A DNA stretch of 64,000 nucleotides from contig NZ_CP147407.1 of the NCBI RefSeq assembly GCF_037201815.1, positions 2,364,723 through 2,428,722 of the forward strand, written 5' to 3'. The stretch comes from Metabacillus sp. FJAT-52054. Lineage in GTDB: Bacteria > Bacillota > Bacilli > Bacillales > Bacillaceae. The position numbers and the translations under genes are program-made. Below, in pieces: positions 55,276-63,629 of this stretch. The notes beneath the pieces were generated by a model. It was not told the origin of the DNA. It was given only the letters and a program-made list of their open reading frames with translations, and searched no databases. Positions within the stretch are counted from its first letter, which is position 1; each line of letters opens with the position of its first letter.

Positions 55276-55943
55276 TATTAATCGGAGGGGGATACGCCAG
55301 GGAGGATGATCAGTTTCCCATTAATCAACGTTTGGCGGAACTGACAGGAAAAGAGAATCCTGACGTCTTATTTATACCGACCGCCTCAGCAGATGATGAA
55401 GACTACATAAATGAATTCCTCGGAGTTTTTGAAAATCGCCTTACGTGCAGAGTCTCCGTCTTGCGCATGCGTTCCCTCATCCCTTCTGACTCAGAAGTAA
55501 AGAAAGCTTTTCATGCCGCTGACTTGATATATCTTGGCGGCGGGAACTATTTGAATATGATGGAGAGATGGAAAAAATGGAAAATCGATTACCATTTAAC
55601 CCAGGCTCTCCAAACCAACACATTAATTGCCGGAATCAGTGCCGGAGCCATTTGCTGGTTCAACAGCGGACTTCGCTCTGATTATGAAGGAGATGGCTAC
55701 ATGGAAAGTGAGGGCTGGCATATAATCGATGCTGTTTTTTGTCCGCATTATAATCAGCCTGAACGTGCGGATGCCTTTTACTCCCTTATGGAACAGTCAG
55801 ACAGAAAAGGCATCGCAATTGAAGATGACTGTGCCTTATATCTAAACGGAGATTCCTTTGAAATCATAGGTTCACCATCAAAAATTCATACGTTTGGCGG
55901 GCTGGCATTCAATCAGCTTGCCCGTATTAGCCATCCTATTTGA
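55266..55943 (+). CDS. Peptidase E-like (S51 family) protein
   Basis: A 225-residue class I glutamine amidotransferase-like serine hydrolase. It has MRLVLIGGGYA, DVLFIPTASADDEDYI, LIYLGGGNYLNMM and the nucleophile Ser in AGISAGAICWF, followed by FCPHYNQPER and GIAIEDDCALYLN. Peptidase E members cleave Asp-X dipeptides; cyanophycinase is a relative. It starts inside the GNAT gene. Specificity is not determinable. Confidence 0.87.
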   Translation: MRLVLIGGGYAREDDQFPINQRLAELTGKENPDVLFIPTASADDEDYINEFLGVFENRLTCRVSVLRMRSLIPSDSEVKKAFHAADLIYLGGGNYLNMMERWKKWKIDYHLTQALQTNTLIAGISAGAICWFNSGLRSDYEGDGYMESEGWHIIDAVFCPHYNQPERADAFYSLMEQSDRKGIAIEDDCALYLNGDSFEIIGSPSKIHTFGGLAFNQLARISHPI

Positions 55944-56148
55944 CACCTTTATACCATGGAAAAGCTGAGGCGTTCACTGCATGATAAGAAATGGATGAGG
56001 CAAGAGAAGGAAAGCCGCTGAAAGCTTATTTCAGTGCACCGTATTTTGTTAAGTTTATGGACGTACTAAAGAACCCCCTATTTCTTTCTTTTCAATCTAT
56101 CAATCGTTAAAATAGATATAGACTATGTCCTGAATGGAGGATGCATGA

Positions 56149-57063
56149 ATGAAAAAGCTATGGATCGGCCTCGGCATCGCCTTCTCATACATCTTCATTG
56201 TCGGCTTCTTTTTCACGAATATGATGATGTTTATTAAGAAGCGGACAGACGAAGAAATTCTGGAGCGCGAAACACTGGACGGGCATTTTATTCAAAAGGA
56301 TTTCGATGAGCTGAAAAAATCAGAAGTGACGATTCCTTCTACGTACGGATACGACGTCAAAGGCTACCTCGTCGCCCCTTACGAGGAACGCAAATTTGTC
56401 ATCATCTGCCACGGTGTTACCGTAAACCGCTACAATTCAGTAAAATACATGAATCTGTTTTTAAAGCGCGGCTACAATGTCCTGATCTATGATCATCGCA
56501 GACACGGAGAATCCGGAGGGAAAACAACAAGCTATGGACACTATGAAAAATATGATTTGCAGTCTGTTGTCCATTGGCTGAAAAATCAATACGGCCAGGA
56601 CATTACCTTAGGAATTCACGGAGAATCCATGGGATCGGTTACGATGCTTCTTTATGCGGGGATGCTGGAGGACGGCGCTGACTTCTACATTGCCGACTGT
56701 CCATTCGACAGCCTGGAAAAACAGCTTCTCTACCGTCTGAAAGTAGAATTCCGTCTGCCCGGCTTTCTCGTCATGCCGATTGCCCGTCCTTTCATGAAAT
56801 GGCGCGATGGATACTCGATCAACGAAGTTTCTCCGATAAATTTTATTGATCAGATTGAGAACCCCGTCCTTTTTATTCACAGCAAGGACGATGCTTACAT
56901 TCCATCTGAATCGTCACAGCTGCTGTATGATAAAAAAAATGGCGCCAAGAAAATCTACTTTGCCGAAAAAGGTGACCATGCGATGTCGTTTACGGAGAAT
57001 CGGGAAGAGTATGAGAGGATATTGGATGAGTTTTTGAAAGAGACTGTGCCTGGAACACAGTAG
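56149..57063 (+). CDS. Membrane-anchored alpha/beta hydrolase, YqkD-like (copy 2)
   Basis: A 304-residue paralogue of the 53544 gene. It has the same N-terminal anchor (about 5-27, GLGIAFSYIFIVGFFFTNMMM) and motifs CHGVTVNRYNSVKYM, YDHRRHGESGGKTTSYG, GIHGESMGSVTML, HSKDDAYIP and EKGDHAMSF. The two proteins match almost throughout, pointing to duplication with the GNAT and S51 genes left between. AATGGAGG precedes the ATG. The upstream gap (55944-56148) shows only a promoter-like AT-rich segment. Confidence 0.88.
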   Translation: MKKLWIGLGIAFSYIFIVGFFFTNMMMFIKKRTDEEILERETLDGHFIQKDFDELKKSEVTIPSTYGYDVKGYLVAPYEERKFVIICHGVTVNRYNSVKYMNLFLKRGYNVLIYDHRRHGESGGKTTSYGHYEKYDLQSVVHWLKNQYGQDITLGIHGESMGSVTMLLYAGMLEDGADFYIADCPFDSLEKQLLYRLKVEFRLPGFLVMPIARPFMKWRDGYSINEVSPINFIDQIENPVLFIHSKDDAYIPSESSQLLYDKKNGAKKIYFAEKGDHAMSFTENREEYERILDEFLKETVPGTQ

Positions 57064-57084
57064 ATAGCTGGTTTCATCTGGAAG

Positions 57085-57122
57085 ATCCGGGTCCTAAGCT
57101 AAGCCTAGGACCCTTTTCTTTA
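57085..57122. terminator. Terminator between copy 2 hydrolase and TerD-like gene
   Basis: GGGTCCTA-AGCTAAGC-CTAGGACCC followed by TTTTCTTTA on the plus strand. Confidence 0.75.
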
Positions 57123-57749
57123 TTTTCTTCCTGCCTGCCACTTCATTCCCCATCCAAAAGCCCTGTCCATTTTTTCATGTCCCTGAAAATATTCGACTAA
57201 ACGTGTAACGTTAAACGTCTGATCTTGGACGTTTTCAATCATGGCAATTGCACACATCGTTTGGCCATTGCGGTGTTCATCAAGCTTTACCTCAATGTCC
57301 TGGCCATTGCCGTATTTCAGTGTAACGACACCATCTACCTCTGACCAGTTAGCTGCTCCCTGATAAATAAACGTATATACAAGAATCCGTTTTATCTCCT
57401 GTATCCGGTCTCCATTAATCCGGAGATTTTCTCCTCCCGCCGCCGCTCCTGTCCGATCATCATGATCCAATTGAATATAAGGAAGCTGCTGAAGATTTCC
57501 AAACGCATTTCCGAGGGCCTGAATGCAGCCTTTTTGTCCGTTCTTAAGTTCATATAAACAGCCTAAGTCAAGGTCTGCTTGACTTGCACCTTTTCCGAGC
57601 AACCCGGATAAAAATCCTCCTTTCGCAGGTTGGTTCTGCTGTTTCTGATTCCAGTTTAAATTTACCAATAGTTCGCCAATACCTGATCCGCTTGTTTTTG
57701 AGAGATTAATGGATTCACCTTTTTTCTTTAACTCAATCACTCTATTCAT
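57120..57749 (-). CDS. TerD-family stress protein
   Basis: A 209-residue TerD-domain protein. It begins VIELKKKGESINLSKT and has LLVNLNW, DLDLGCLYELKNGQKG and IQLDHDDRTG, which correspond to the calcium-binding acidic stretches of TerD proteins, and INGDRIQEIKRILVYTFIYQG. Residues about 36-58 form a Gly/Gln-rich insertion (NQKQQNQPAKGGFLSGLLGKG). TerD-like proteins are linked to tellurite, phage and general stress resistance. No other ter genes are nearby. A GGAGG site precedes the start. Confidence 0.8.
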   Translation of the reverse strand: MNRVIELKKKGESINLSKTSGSGIGELLVNLNWNQKQQNQPAKGGFLSGLLGKGASQADLDLGCLYELKNGQKGCIQALGNAFGNLQQLPYIQLDHDDRTGAAAGGENLRINGDRIQEIKRILVYTFIYQGAANWSEVDGVVTLKYGNGQDIEVKLDEHRNGQTMCAIAMIENVQDQTFNVTRLVEYFQGHEKMDRAFGWGMKWQAGRK

Positions 57750-57904
57750 CTCCTCCTACTGGATGATGTTTCCATTTCACTTTTTAGTTTACTAAAAATA
57801 GGGCATTTTCTCCAATACCAACTCATCTATGGTTACTTTTTCCTCTTTTTGTGATACGATCTTCAAAAGGAACATACGTACGTTATTTATTTGGAGGGAT
57901 TGGA

Positions 57905-58498
57905 TTGAGGCCTAAACTGACTCTATCTATAGCGGTACAGGATTTCACGAACTATTATTGGCTGAAAGAGGAGCTTCAGGGTTTTTGCAGAAAGAATGGA
58001 CTATCACCAACTGGTTCCAAATCAGAGCTTTCCTCGAGAATTGCAGCGTTTTTGCAGACGGGAGAAATACTAAAGCCAAAACGATCTGTAAATCCTCCTG
58101 GAAGAGAAAAGTCCAAGCGGGAGCTGACTCTGGAAACGGTGATTACGGAAAACCACCGCTGCAGCCAGGAAGCAAGAGCCTTCTTTAAGACAGTGATTGG
58201 ACCGGGATTTCATTTTTCTACATACATACAGAACTTTTTTAAAACGCATGCAGGGTATACCTATAAGGATGCTGTAAAAGCCTGGCATGAAGAAGAAGAA
58301 CGAAAAAAGAACCCTTCATACAAATCAGCCATTGCCCCTCAATTTCAATACAACCAGTTCACTCGTGACTTTTTCGCAGACCCTGCAAATAAAGGAAAAA
58401 CGCGCAAAGATGCCATTAATGCATGGAATTCGGTCAAAGGGCTTCCCGGCGGCAGCAAGTATAAGGATAACGGGCTTCATGCAGATGAGAAAGACTAA
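57905..58498 (+). CDS. SAP domain / DUF6434 protein
   Basis: A 197-residue protein. Residues about 15-55 form a SAP-type helix-turn-helix (LKEELQGFCRKNGLSPTGSK then SELSSRIAAFL) known for nucleic-acid binding. The C-terminal part holds two related segments, FHFSTYIQNFFKTHAGYTYKDAVKAW and FQYNQFTRDFFADPANKGKTRKDAINAW, which I assign to DUF6434. Start TTG at 57905, six bases after GGAGGG. It stands 12 bp before an SDR gene and may share its transcript. Confidence 0.75.
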   Translation: MRPKLTLSIAVQDFTNYYWLKEELQGFCRKNGLSPTGSKSELSSRIAAFLQTGEILKPKRSVNPPGREKSKRELTLETVITENHRCSQEARAFFKTVIGPGFHFSTYIQNFFKTHAGYTYKDAVKAWHEEEERKKNPSYKSAIAPQFQYNQFTRDFFADPANKGKTRKDAINAWNSVKGLPGGSKYKDNGLHADEKD

Positions 58499-58510
58499 AG
58501 GAGAAATGGT

Positions 58511-59395
58511 ATGCAGAATGCTAAAAAGGCGATAGAAAACACATCAAACATGAAAACGATCCTCATTACCGGTGCGTCAAGCGGATTTGGAATGCTCGCT
58601 TCCCTTGAATTAGCCAAAAAAGGCCACACCGTGATCGCAGCTATAAGAAATATGGATAAATCGAAGGAACTTTTAAAACTAGCAGAGCATAACGGGTGTG
58701 CAGAAAAGATTTCGATCCATCCTCTGGATGTGACCAGTGCTGACTCGATCGAGGCACTCCAGCAGTTTCTGAAAAAAATCGGAAAGATTGATGTCCTGAT
58801 CAACAACGCGGGATTTGCATTCGGAGGATTCAGTGAGGAAATTACGATGCTTGAGTTTAAAGATCAATTCGAAACGAATTTCTTTGGTGCTATCGCGGTA
58901 ACTCAGGCTGTTCTTCCTTTCATGCGCGCCCAGAAAAGCGGAAAGATCATCAGCATGAGCAGCATAAGCGGACTGATCGGCTTTCCGGGTCTGTCCCCTT
59001 ACGTCTCATCCAAGCATGCATTAGAGGGATTCAGTGAAAGCCTTCGTTTGGAAGTGAAACCGTTTGGCATTGATGTCATGCTGATTGAGCCGGGATCCTT
59101 TTCAACGAACATTTGGACAACCGGGAAAAAGGTGGCGGAAGTATCCATGGACCCGCATTCTCCCTACTTTTCTTATATGACAGGAATTGAAAATGAGCTC
59201 AAACGGGGAAGCGCAAAACAAGGGGATCCGATGGATGTGGTGCAATTAATAACTGTTCTATGCGAAAAACGGAGGGTGTATAAGCTCAGATATCCGATTG
59301 GAAAGGGAGTCCGCTTAACACTCCTTTTAAAAAGAATATTGCCTTGGCGTATTTGGGAATCCGTTATTCTACGCAGACTTTTGCCGAAAAAATAA
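58511..59395 (+). CDS. Short-chain dehydrogenase/reductase (YusZ-like)
   Basis: A 294-residue SDR. Cofactor motif TGASSGFGMLAS with a basic residue later (AIRNMDKS, suggesting NADP), NNAGFAFGG, catalytic Ser in SMSSISG and Tyr/Lys in YVSSKHALEGFSESLRLE. A basic, hydrophobic C-terminus (LTLLLKRILPWRIWESVILRRLLPKK) may attach it to the membrane. An AAAGGAG site precedes the ATG. Resembles B. subtilis YusZ-type oxidoreductases. Substrate unknown. Confidence 0.86.
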   Translation: MQNAKKAIENTSNMKTILITGASSGFGMLASLELAKKGHTVIAAIRNMDKSKELLKLAEHNGCAEKISIHPLDVTSADSIEALQQFLKKIGKIDVLINNAGFAFGGFSEEITMLEFKDQFETNFFGAIAVTQAVLPFMRAQKSGKIISMSSISGLIGFPGLSPYVSSKHALEGFSESLRLEVKPFGIDVMLIEPGSFSTNIWTTGKKVAEVSMDPHSPYFSYMTGIENELKRGSAKQGDPMDVVQLITVLCEKRRVYKLRYPIGKGVRLTLLLKRILPWRIWESVILRRLLPKK

Positions 59396-59425
59396 AAAAG
59401 AACCCGTCCATCATGGGTTCTTTAA
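59396..59425. terminator. Bidirectional terminator after the SDR gene
   Basis: AAAGAACCC-GTCCATCA-TGGGTTCTTT with an A run before; it lies between convergent genes. Confidence 0.78.
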
Positions 59426-59841
59426 ACGCGGCTTGATTGTCTGCGTTGACGGTATTGCTGCCATTGGAAGCGGATAAAGCATCCAATGCAGAAGCCCAGT
59501 ATTGCTATAAAGGCTGAGAGGGCAACCATTGCCGTAAAAACATAAGCCAGAGTCATCCAATTCATGACGTACCCAATATAGCCAAGAGCAAGACAGCTAA
59601 CGGCTATCGCCTGGTTAAACTGCTGCTGATCAAAATCCTCCGGAATGTATGCGGATGCCGGTTTTCTCAGGAACAGTTTGGCCGTCTTCATGACCGGATT
59701 AACTTTAAAGATCAACCCCATCAATCCTGCGGCTAACGGTATAAGCAGTATCCAAGCCCATCCGGTAAGCCATGCTGCTAAAACAGAAAGTACGATGAAC
59801 CATTGATTGGTCATAACGAGAGGTTTCGGAATGGTTTTCAT
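59422..59841 (-). CDS. DUF4395 membrane protein
   Basis: A 139-residue protein with four hydrophobic segments: NQWFIVLSVLAAWLTG, ILLIPLAAGLMGLIF, AIAVSCLALGYIGYVMNW and AYVFTAMVALSAFIAILGF. The segment IPKPLVMTNQ at the start and the GFCIGCFIRFQW end, with a Cys pair, fit DUF4395, a family often met beside thioredoxin-like genes. The Cys residues may be redox-active; none of its usual partners is nearby. The ATG lacks a very strong ribosome site. Confidence 0.82.
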   Translation of the reverse strand: MKTIPKPLVMTNQWFIVLSVLAAWLTGWAWILLIPLAAGLMGLIFKVNPVMKTAKLFLRKPASAYIPEDFDQQQFNQAIAVSCLALGYIGYVMNWMTLAYVFTAMVALSAFIAILGFCIGCFIRFQWQQYRQRRQSSRV

Positions 59842-59876
59842 AAAAAACCCACCTTACTGATTGGAATATACGTATT

Positions 59877-61136
59877 TTACACCATTCTTTTCTTTTTGGG
59901 AAACTTGCTGTTTTCTTTCTCAAGCTTCAAGTAAACGACAGATCCAGCCAGCGAAAAAAAGCTCCCCAATATGATCACAGCATGTGTACCTGCCCTTTCA
60001 GCCAAAAAACCCGCCATAAAGGCCGCGAGCGGCATAAGTGCCCATGTCATAAGCCTGCTTGTTGCCTGAACTCTCCCCAGCAAATGATCCGGTGTAAAAT
60101 CTTGCCTTATTCCGGCGATACAAGGATTCATCACCGCAGCGGCTGCCGTTCCAACTGCATTCAGTATGAGCAGCAAAAAGAATTGTTCGGTCAGACCAAA
60201 TAGAAAAATGGAACACCCGCCTATAAAAGATGAGAGAAAGAGCAGCTTTCGATTTAATATCCTTTTTTTGAAGAGTCCTGCCGCCATGGCCCCCGCTACC
60301 ACGCCAGCTCCGCTGAAGGAGAGCAGCAGTCCGATTTCCCATTCAGAAAGACCAATTATATCTTTCAAATGAAAAATCAGCATCGTCACAAAAAGAGTTG
60401 TTCCAACTACAGACAGAAGCAGCGCCATGTTCGTATAAAAAATAGGCTTCGTCTTTATGACAAATTGAAAGCCCTCCACTGCATCATTCAAAAAGGAGTG
60501 CTTTACTTTTTGAGAAATAGGAATGGATTTAATCGGGATCAATAATATGAACAAATACGCGATGAAAAAGCTAACACTGTTGATCAGCAATCCAATACCA
60601 GGATTGTACAAGCTTATTACCAGCCCGCCAATGGCCGGTGCCATTAGGACGGATGTGTTAAGGATCGCTGAATTAATGGAATTTACGGCCTGTAGATCGA
60701 TTTTTCTTACGAGTTTTGGTATATAGGCAAACTGCGCAGTCTGATACACCTGGCTAAAGATTCCGATTACAAAAACACTAAAGAACAAATGCCAAATTTC
60801 CAAAGCACCAATAAGATGCAGAGTACCCAAGATGCCTGTTAAAAGACATCTCACTGCATCACAGATCAGGAGAAGCCTCCTTCGGTCCATCCGGTCTGCC
60901 AGGATCCCTGCCGCCGGCTGAAAGAGTATTGGCAGACGTTCGGCGGCAGCGGCAAATCCCATCATTAAAGGCGACCCCGAAAGAGCGAGTACGATCAGCG
61001 GTACAGCGATCATATAGATCTGGTCTCCGAAAAATGAAATAAAATTACCGCTCAAAAGCTTCAGGATGTTTCTATTTTTCTTTAGCTCTAATTTTGCTTC
61101 CCCAATCACATAAGCACGTTCCCCCATCCATATCAC
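59877..61136 (-). CDS. MFS efflux transporter
   Basis: A 419-residue major facilitator protein with twelve predicted helices. It contains the motif A-type GILADRMDRRRLLLICDAVR between helices 2 and 3 and FISFFGDQIYMIAVPLIVLALSG in helix 1, resembling the MFS group of enterobactin/macrolide exporters. It overlaps the upstream ArsR regulator gene by ATGA, so regulator and pump form one transcript. The substrate is probably a drug or metabolite that relieves the regulator, by analogy. Confidence 0.88.
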   Translation of the reverse strand: MIWMGERAYVIGEAKLELKKNRNILKLLSGNFISFFGDQIYMIAVPLIVLALSGSPLMMGFAAAAERLPILFQPAAGILADRMDRRRLLLICDAVRCLLTGILGTLHLIGALEIWHLFFSVFVIGIFSQVYQTAQFAYIPKLVRKIDLQAVNSINSAILNTSVLMAPAIGGLVISLYNPGIGLLINSVSFFIAYLFILLIPIKSIPISQKVKHSFLNDAVEGFQFVIKTKPIFYTNMALLLSVVGTTLFVTMLIFHLKDIIGLSEWEIGLLLSFSGAGVVAGAMAAGLFKKRILNRKLLFLSSFIGGCSIFLFGLTEQFFLLLILNAVGTAAAAVMNPCIAGIRQDFTPDHLLGRVQATSRLMTWALMPLAAFMAGFLAERAGTHAVIILGSFFSLAGSVVYLKLEKENSKFPKKKRMV

Positions 61137-62179
61137 TTCCTGTCCAGAAATTGGTTGAGTTCTTCAGAAAGCGCTTGAAGCGAGACCTGTCTCAGGAAGT
61201 ACTTAGACTCTTTTACTTCCACGAGCCTTGCTCCTTTAAGCGTTTTTAAATGATGATGAATCGTCGTTTTTCCCATCCCAAGTTCATCTGTTACTTCCTG
61301 CAGCGTCCGCCCTTTAACGGAGAGCATTTTAATGATTTTCAATCTGATTTCATCTCCAAGCGCTTTATGTTTTTGAACGAGCGAGGCAGGCGGAATGAAT
61401 GGATCATTCGGATAGATGCTTTCATTGGATGCCGGATAAAAAAATACTTTCGTGTCTTCAAAATCCGCTTCAATATTCCACGGACGGTAAATGGTGTGGG
61501 GAATGAGCAGAACGTGATGAATACTCGGCTCAGGAGGATAAATCCTCCCCTCAGTCGCCCATTCTACAAACGGCTCAGGTTTCATTTTCGCGGCCATCTT
61601 GCTTTTCGATTCAACATCTCTTTTCAGGATTCTGTTAATTCTTTCTTCATCAGGCTTCACCGCCGCTTCATACCAGCCGGTAAGCATATGTAATAAATGC
61701 TTCTTCAGCTTTCCCGGATCCTCCTTGCACACCAGCTCAATATAAGCCGGGAAGAACGGATTCCAGCTTGCCGCTTTCTGCAGCTCAAGCAATGACGCTT
61801 CATCTCCCCCCGCAGCTTCTTTTCTCGTTTTCTGTAAGTGAGTGCCAAGGAACGGGAGACAAATAAATTTGAAGGCTTCATTCGAAAGGGATTTTATATA
61901 GTCTATAAACGATGAGAGATTTTCAAAGTTCTCTTCATGCAGCAGCTGAAGAAGCGCTTTCCATGTGTTGTTTTTCTCTGCATAATCAAGATGATCCAGC
62001 ATCTCTTCCTGAAGAGAATCTTTTATTCTCTTCCACTCTGACTCCGGCTGCTCCAGGGTTTTAATCAGCGGCGTGTTCGTAATGGCGGCAATTCCGAGTG
62101 CAGCCTCCCATAGCAGTGAATAACGGACCTCAACCTGGTAGGTTTCACGTTCTCTTCCTGTTTCAAAAACAAATTCCAT
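61133..62179 (-). CDS. ArsR-family regulator with N-terminal DUF5937-type domain
   Basis: A regulator of about 348 residues, long for an ArsR protein. The first 250 residues are a mixed helical domain (EFVFETGRERETYQVEVRYS, LLWEAALGIAAI), and the winged helix sits at the C-terminus: HKALGDEIRLKIIKMLSVKG, LQEVTDELGMGKTTIHHHLKTL and ARLVEVKESKYFL. ATG at 62179 is eight bases after GAGAGG; GTG at 62188 and ATG at 62185 are alternatives. It overlaps the MFS gene and has a long palindrome in front, indicating self-regulation. Confidence 0.85.
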   Translation of the reverse strand: MEFVFETGRERETYQVEVRYSLLWEAALGIAAITNTPLIKTLEQPESEWKRIKDSLQEEMLDHLDYAEKNNTWKALLQLLHEENFENLSSFIDYIKSLSNEAFKFICLPFLGTHLQKTRKEAAGGDEASLLELQKAASWNPFFPAYIELVCKEDPGKLKKHLLHMLTGWYEAAVKPDEERINRILKRDVESKSKMAAKMKPEPFVEWATEGRIYPPEPSIHHVLLIPHTIYRPWNIEADFEDTKVFFYPASNESIYPNDPFIPPASLVQKHKALGDEIRLKIIKMLSVKGRTLQEVTDELGMGKTTIHHHLKTLKGARLVEVKESKYFLRQVSLQALSEELNQFLDRK

Positions 62180-62197
62180 TTCCATCACCTCTCTTTT

Positions 62198-62240
62198 TAT
62201 TCTATATTTTTAGAATTGTATATTCAATAAAAATAGAATA
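62198..62240. promoter_or_regulatory. Long inverted repeat in front of the ArsR-MFS operon
   Basis: TATTCTATATTTTTA (62198-62212) and TAAAAATAGAATA (62228-62240) are inverted copies (arms TATTCTA..TTTTTA) around an AT-rich centre. It sits 19-61 bp upstream of the regulator start and is the obvious operator candidate. Confidence 0.6.
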
Positions 62241-62322
62241 TTTTTGAAAAATCTTTGAACAGAAGGGATTTTTACCTTTTACAGCGAAAGAATGCTGAAA
62301 CGAAAGAAAGAGGTTGGAGAGA

Positions 62323-63096
62323 TTGATAGACTGCTTTCAAATCCCAATGAATGCGTTCAACGAGGAGCGGACCATCCGTATATATCGGCCTCCCTCCTAC
62401 TCAAGCAGCAGCAAAAGCTATCCTGTCCTCTACTTGCATGACGGACAGAATGTTTTTACAGATGAATTGGCTGTTGGCGGCGTATCTCTTGAATTGGCGA
62501 AAGAATTACATAATAAACAATATGAAATCATTATTGTGGCTATTGATTTGAATCCCGCCGGAGAAGAACGAATCAACGAGTTATGCCCATGGGTCAGCGG
62601 GCCATACAGCGAAAAACTGCTTGGCAGAAAAAGCCTGGCCGGAGGGAAAGGATCCGCCTATCTTGATTTTATCGTTCATGAGCTGAAGCCCTGTATAGAT
62701 CATTCATACCGGACCATACAAGACCAAACCTTTATGGCCGGCATTTCATTAGGCGGGTCCCTTTCGGTTTATGCAGCGTGTAAATATCCGCATATTTTCA
62801 CGAGAGTGGCAGGGCTTTCCTCTGCTTTTTACCGCAATCAGGAAGAAATGGAGAAGCTTTTGAAAGAGGCTGACTTTGCTTCATTAAACCGTCTCTATTT
62901 GGATTGCGGGACGAATGAGGGCGGCGAACATTCAGCCATCAGTGAGGAGTTCTTATCCTCCAATCAAAGAATTTTCGAGATTCTGAGAAAGAAAACGAAG
63001 GAATCAAGATTTGAAGTCATCAATCAGGGACGTCATCACTATTCGGATTTTAAAGAAAGGTTCCCCCTGGTTTTAGAATATTTGCTGAAGCGTTAA
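62323..63096 (+). CDS. Esterase (esterase D / enterochelin esterase-like fold)
   Basis: An alpha/beta hydrolase of about 257 residues. It shows YPVLYLHDGQNVF, the nucleophile Ser in MAGISLGGSLSVYAA, the conserved YLDCGTNEGG and catalytic His in GRHHYSDFKER. The family includes putative carbohydrate and siderophore esterases such as B. subtilis YbbA/BesA-like proteins; the divergent MFS pump is related to siderophore exporters, but that link is speculative. Start TTG at 62323 preferred; TTG at 62314 abuts the AAAGAGG site. Confidence 0.82.
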   Translation: MIDCFQIPMNAFNEERTIRIYRPPSYSSSSKSYPVLYLHDGQNVFTDELAVGGVSLELAKELHNKQYEIIIVAIDLNPAGEERINELCPWVSGPYSEKLLGRKSLAGGKGSAYLDFIVHELKPCIDHSYRTIQDQTFMAGISLGGSLSVYAACKYPHIFTRVAGLSSAFYRNQEEMEKLLKEADFASLNRLYLDCGTNEGGEHSAISEEFLSSNQRIFEILRKKTKESRFEVINQGRHHYSDFKERFPLVLEYLLKR

Positions 63097-63118
63097 AATT
63101 TATAACCAACTTCTTTAT

Positions 63119-63150
63119 CCAAAGGATGCAATGGCTGCATCCTTTTTTGT
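63119..63150 (+). terminator. Terminator of the esterase gene
   Basis: AAAGGATGCA-ATGGC-TGCATCCTTT followed by TTTG. Confidence 0.85.
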
Positions 63151-63190
63151 ACGCTCTGAAATTTAGGCTGATATTCTTCTCTTTCGCCCA

Positions 63191-63239
63191 TTGACATGAT
63201 CTTCCACAACTTATATAGTTAGTTACATAAGTAATTAAC
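63191..63239 (+). promoter_or_regulatory. Sigma A promoter and GntR operator of the GntR-ABC operon
   Basis: -35 TTGACA (63191-63196), 17-nt spacer and -10 TATAGT (63214-63219). A palindrome GTTAGTTAC-ATAA-GTAATTAAC (63218-63239) overlaps the -10 and start point, well placed for repression by the encoded GntR protein. Confidence 0.72.
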
Positions 63240-63266
63240 CAAACAACTAAAGGAGGTATTGTTCAC

Positions 63267-63629
63267 TTGATAGATGACAGCCGTCCAATTTACGTACAGA
63301 TTGCAGAAAGAATTGAAAATGACATCATTGAAGGCGGCCTGCCTGAAGAATCACAAGTCCCCTCAACCAATCAGTTCGCGGCTTTTTATCAAATTAATCC
63401 GGCTACAGCCGGTAAAGGAGTCAATTTATTGGTCGATCAAGGAATTCTCTATAAGAAAAGAGGAGTTGGCATGTTTGTCGCTTCAGGGGCTCTTGAAAAG
63501 TTAATGGAAAAAAGAAGAGAACAGTTCTTCGAGCAATACATCAAAACGATGCTTCATGAAGCTGAAAAAATAGGCATTACAGCAGATCAGCTGAATGCGA
63601 TGATTCAAAAAGGGGCGAGCATGCGATGA
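63267..63629 (+). CDS. GntR-family regulator, YtrA subfamily
   Basis: A 120-residue repressor. The winged helix carries PIYVQIAERIENDIIEGGLPEES and QVPSTNQFAAFYQINPATAGKG, then VNLLVDQGILYKKRGVGMFV. The C-terminal part is short and helical, without a ligand-binding domain, which is the YtrA layout found with ABC transporters in Firmicutes. Start TTG at 63267 follows AAAGGAGG. It overlaps the ABC ATPase gene by ATGA. Confidence 0.92.
   Translation: MIDDSRPIYVQIAERIENDIIEGGLPEESQVPSTNQFAAFYQINPATAGKGVNLLVDQGILYKKRGVGMFVASGALEKLMEKRREQFFEQYIKTMLHEAEKIGITADQLNAMIQKGASMR

Noticed and set aside
55957..56022. 21-codon frame MEKLRR... between the S51 and second hydrolase genes
   Set aside because: No ribosome site and no recognisable feature.
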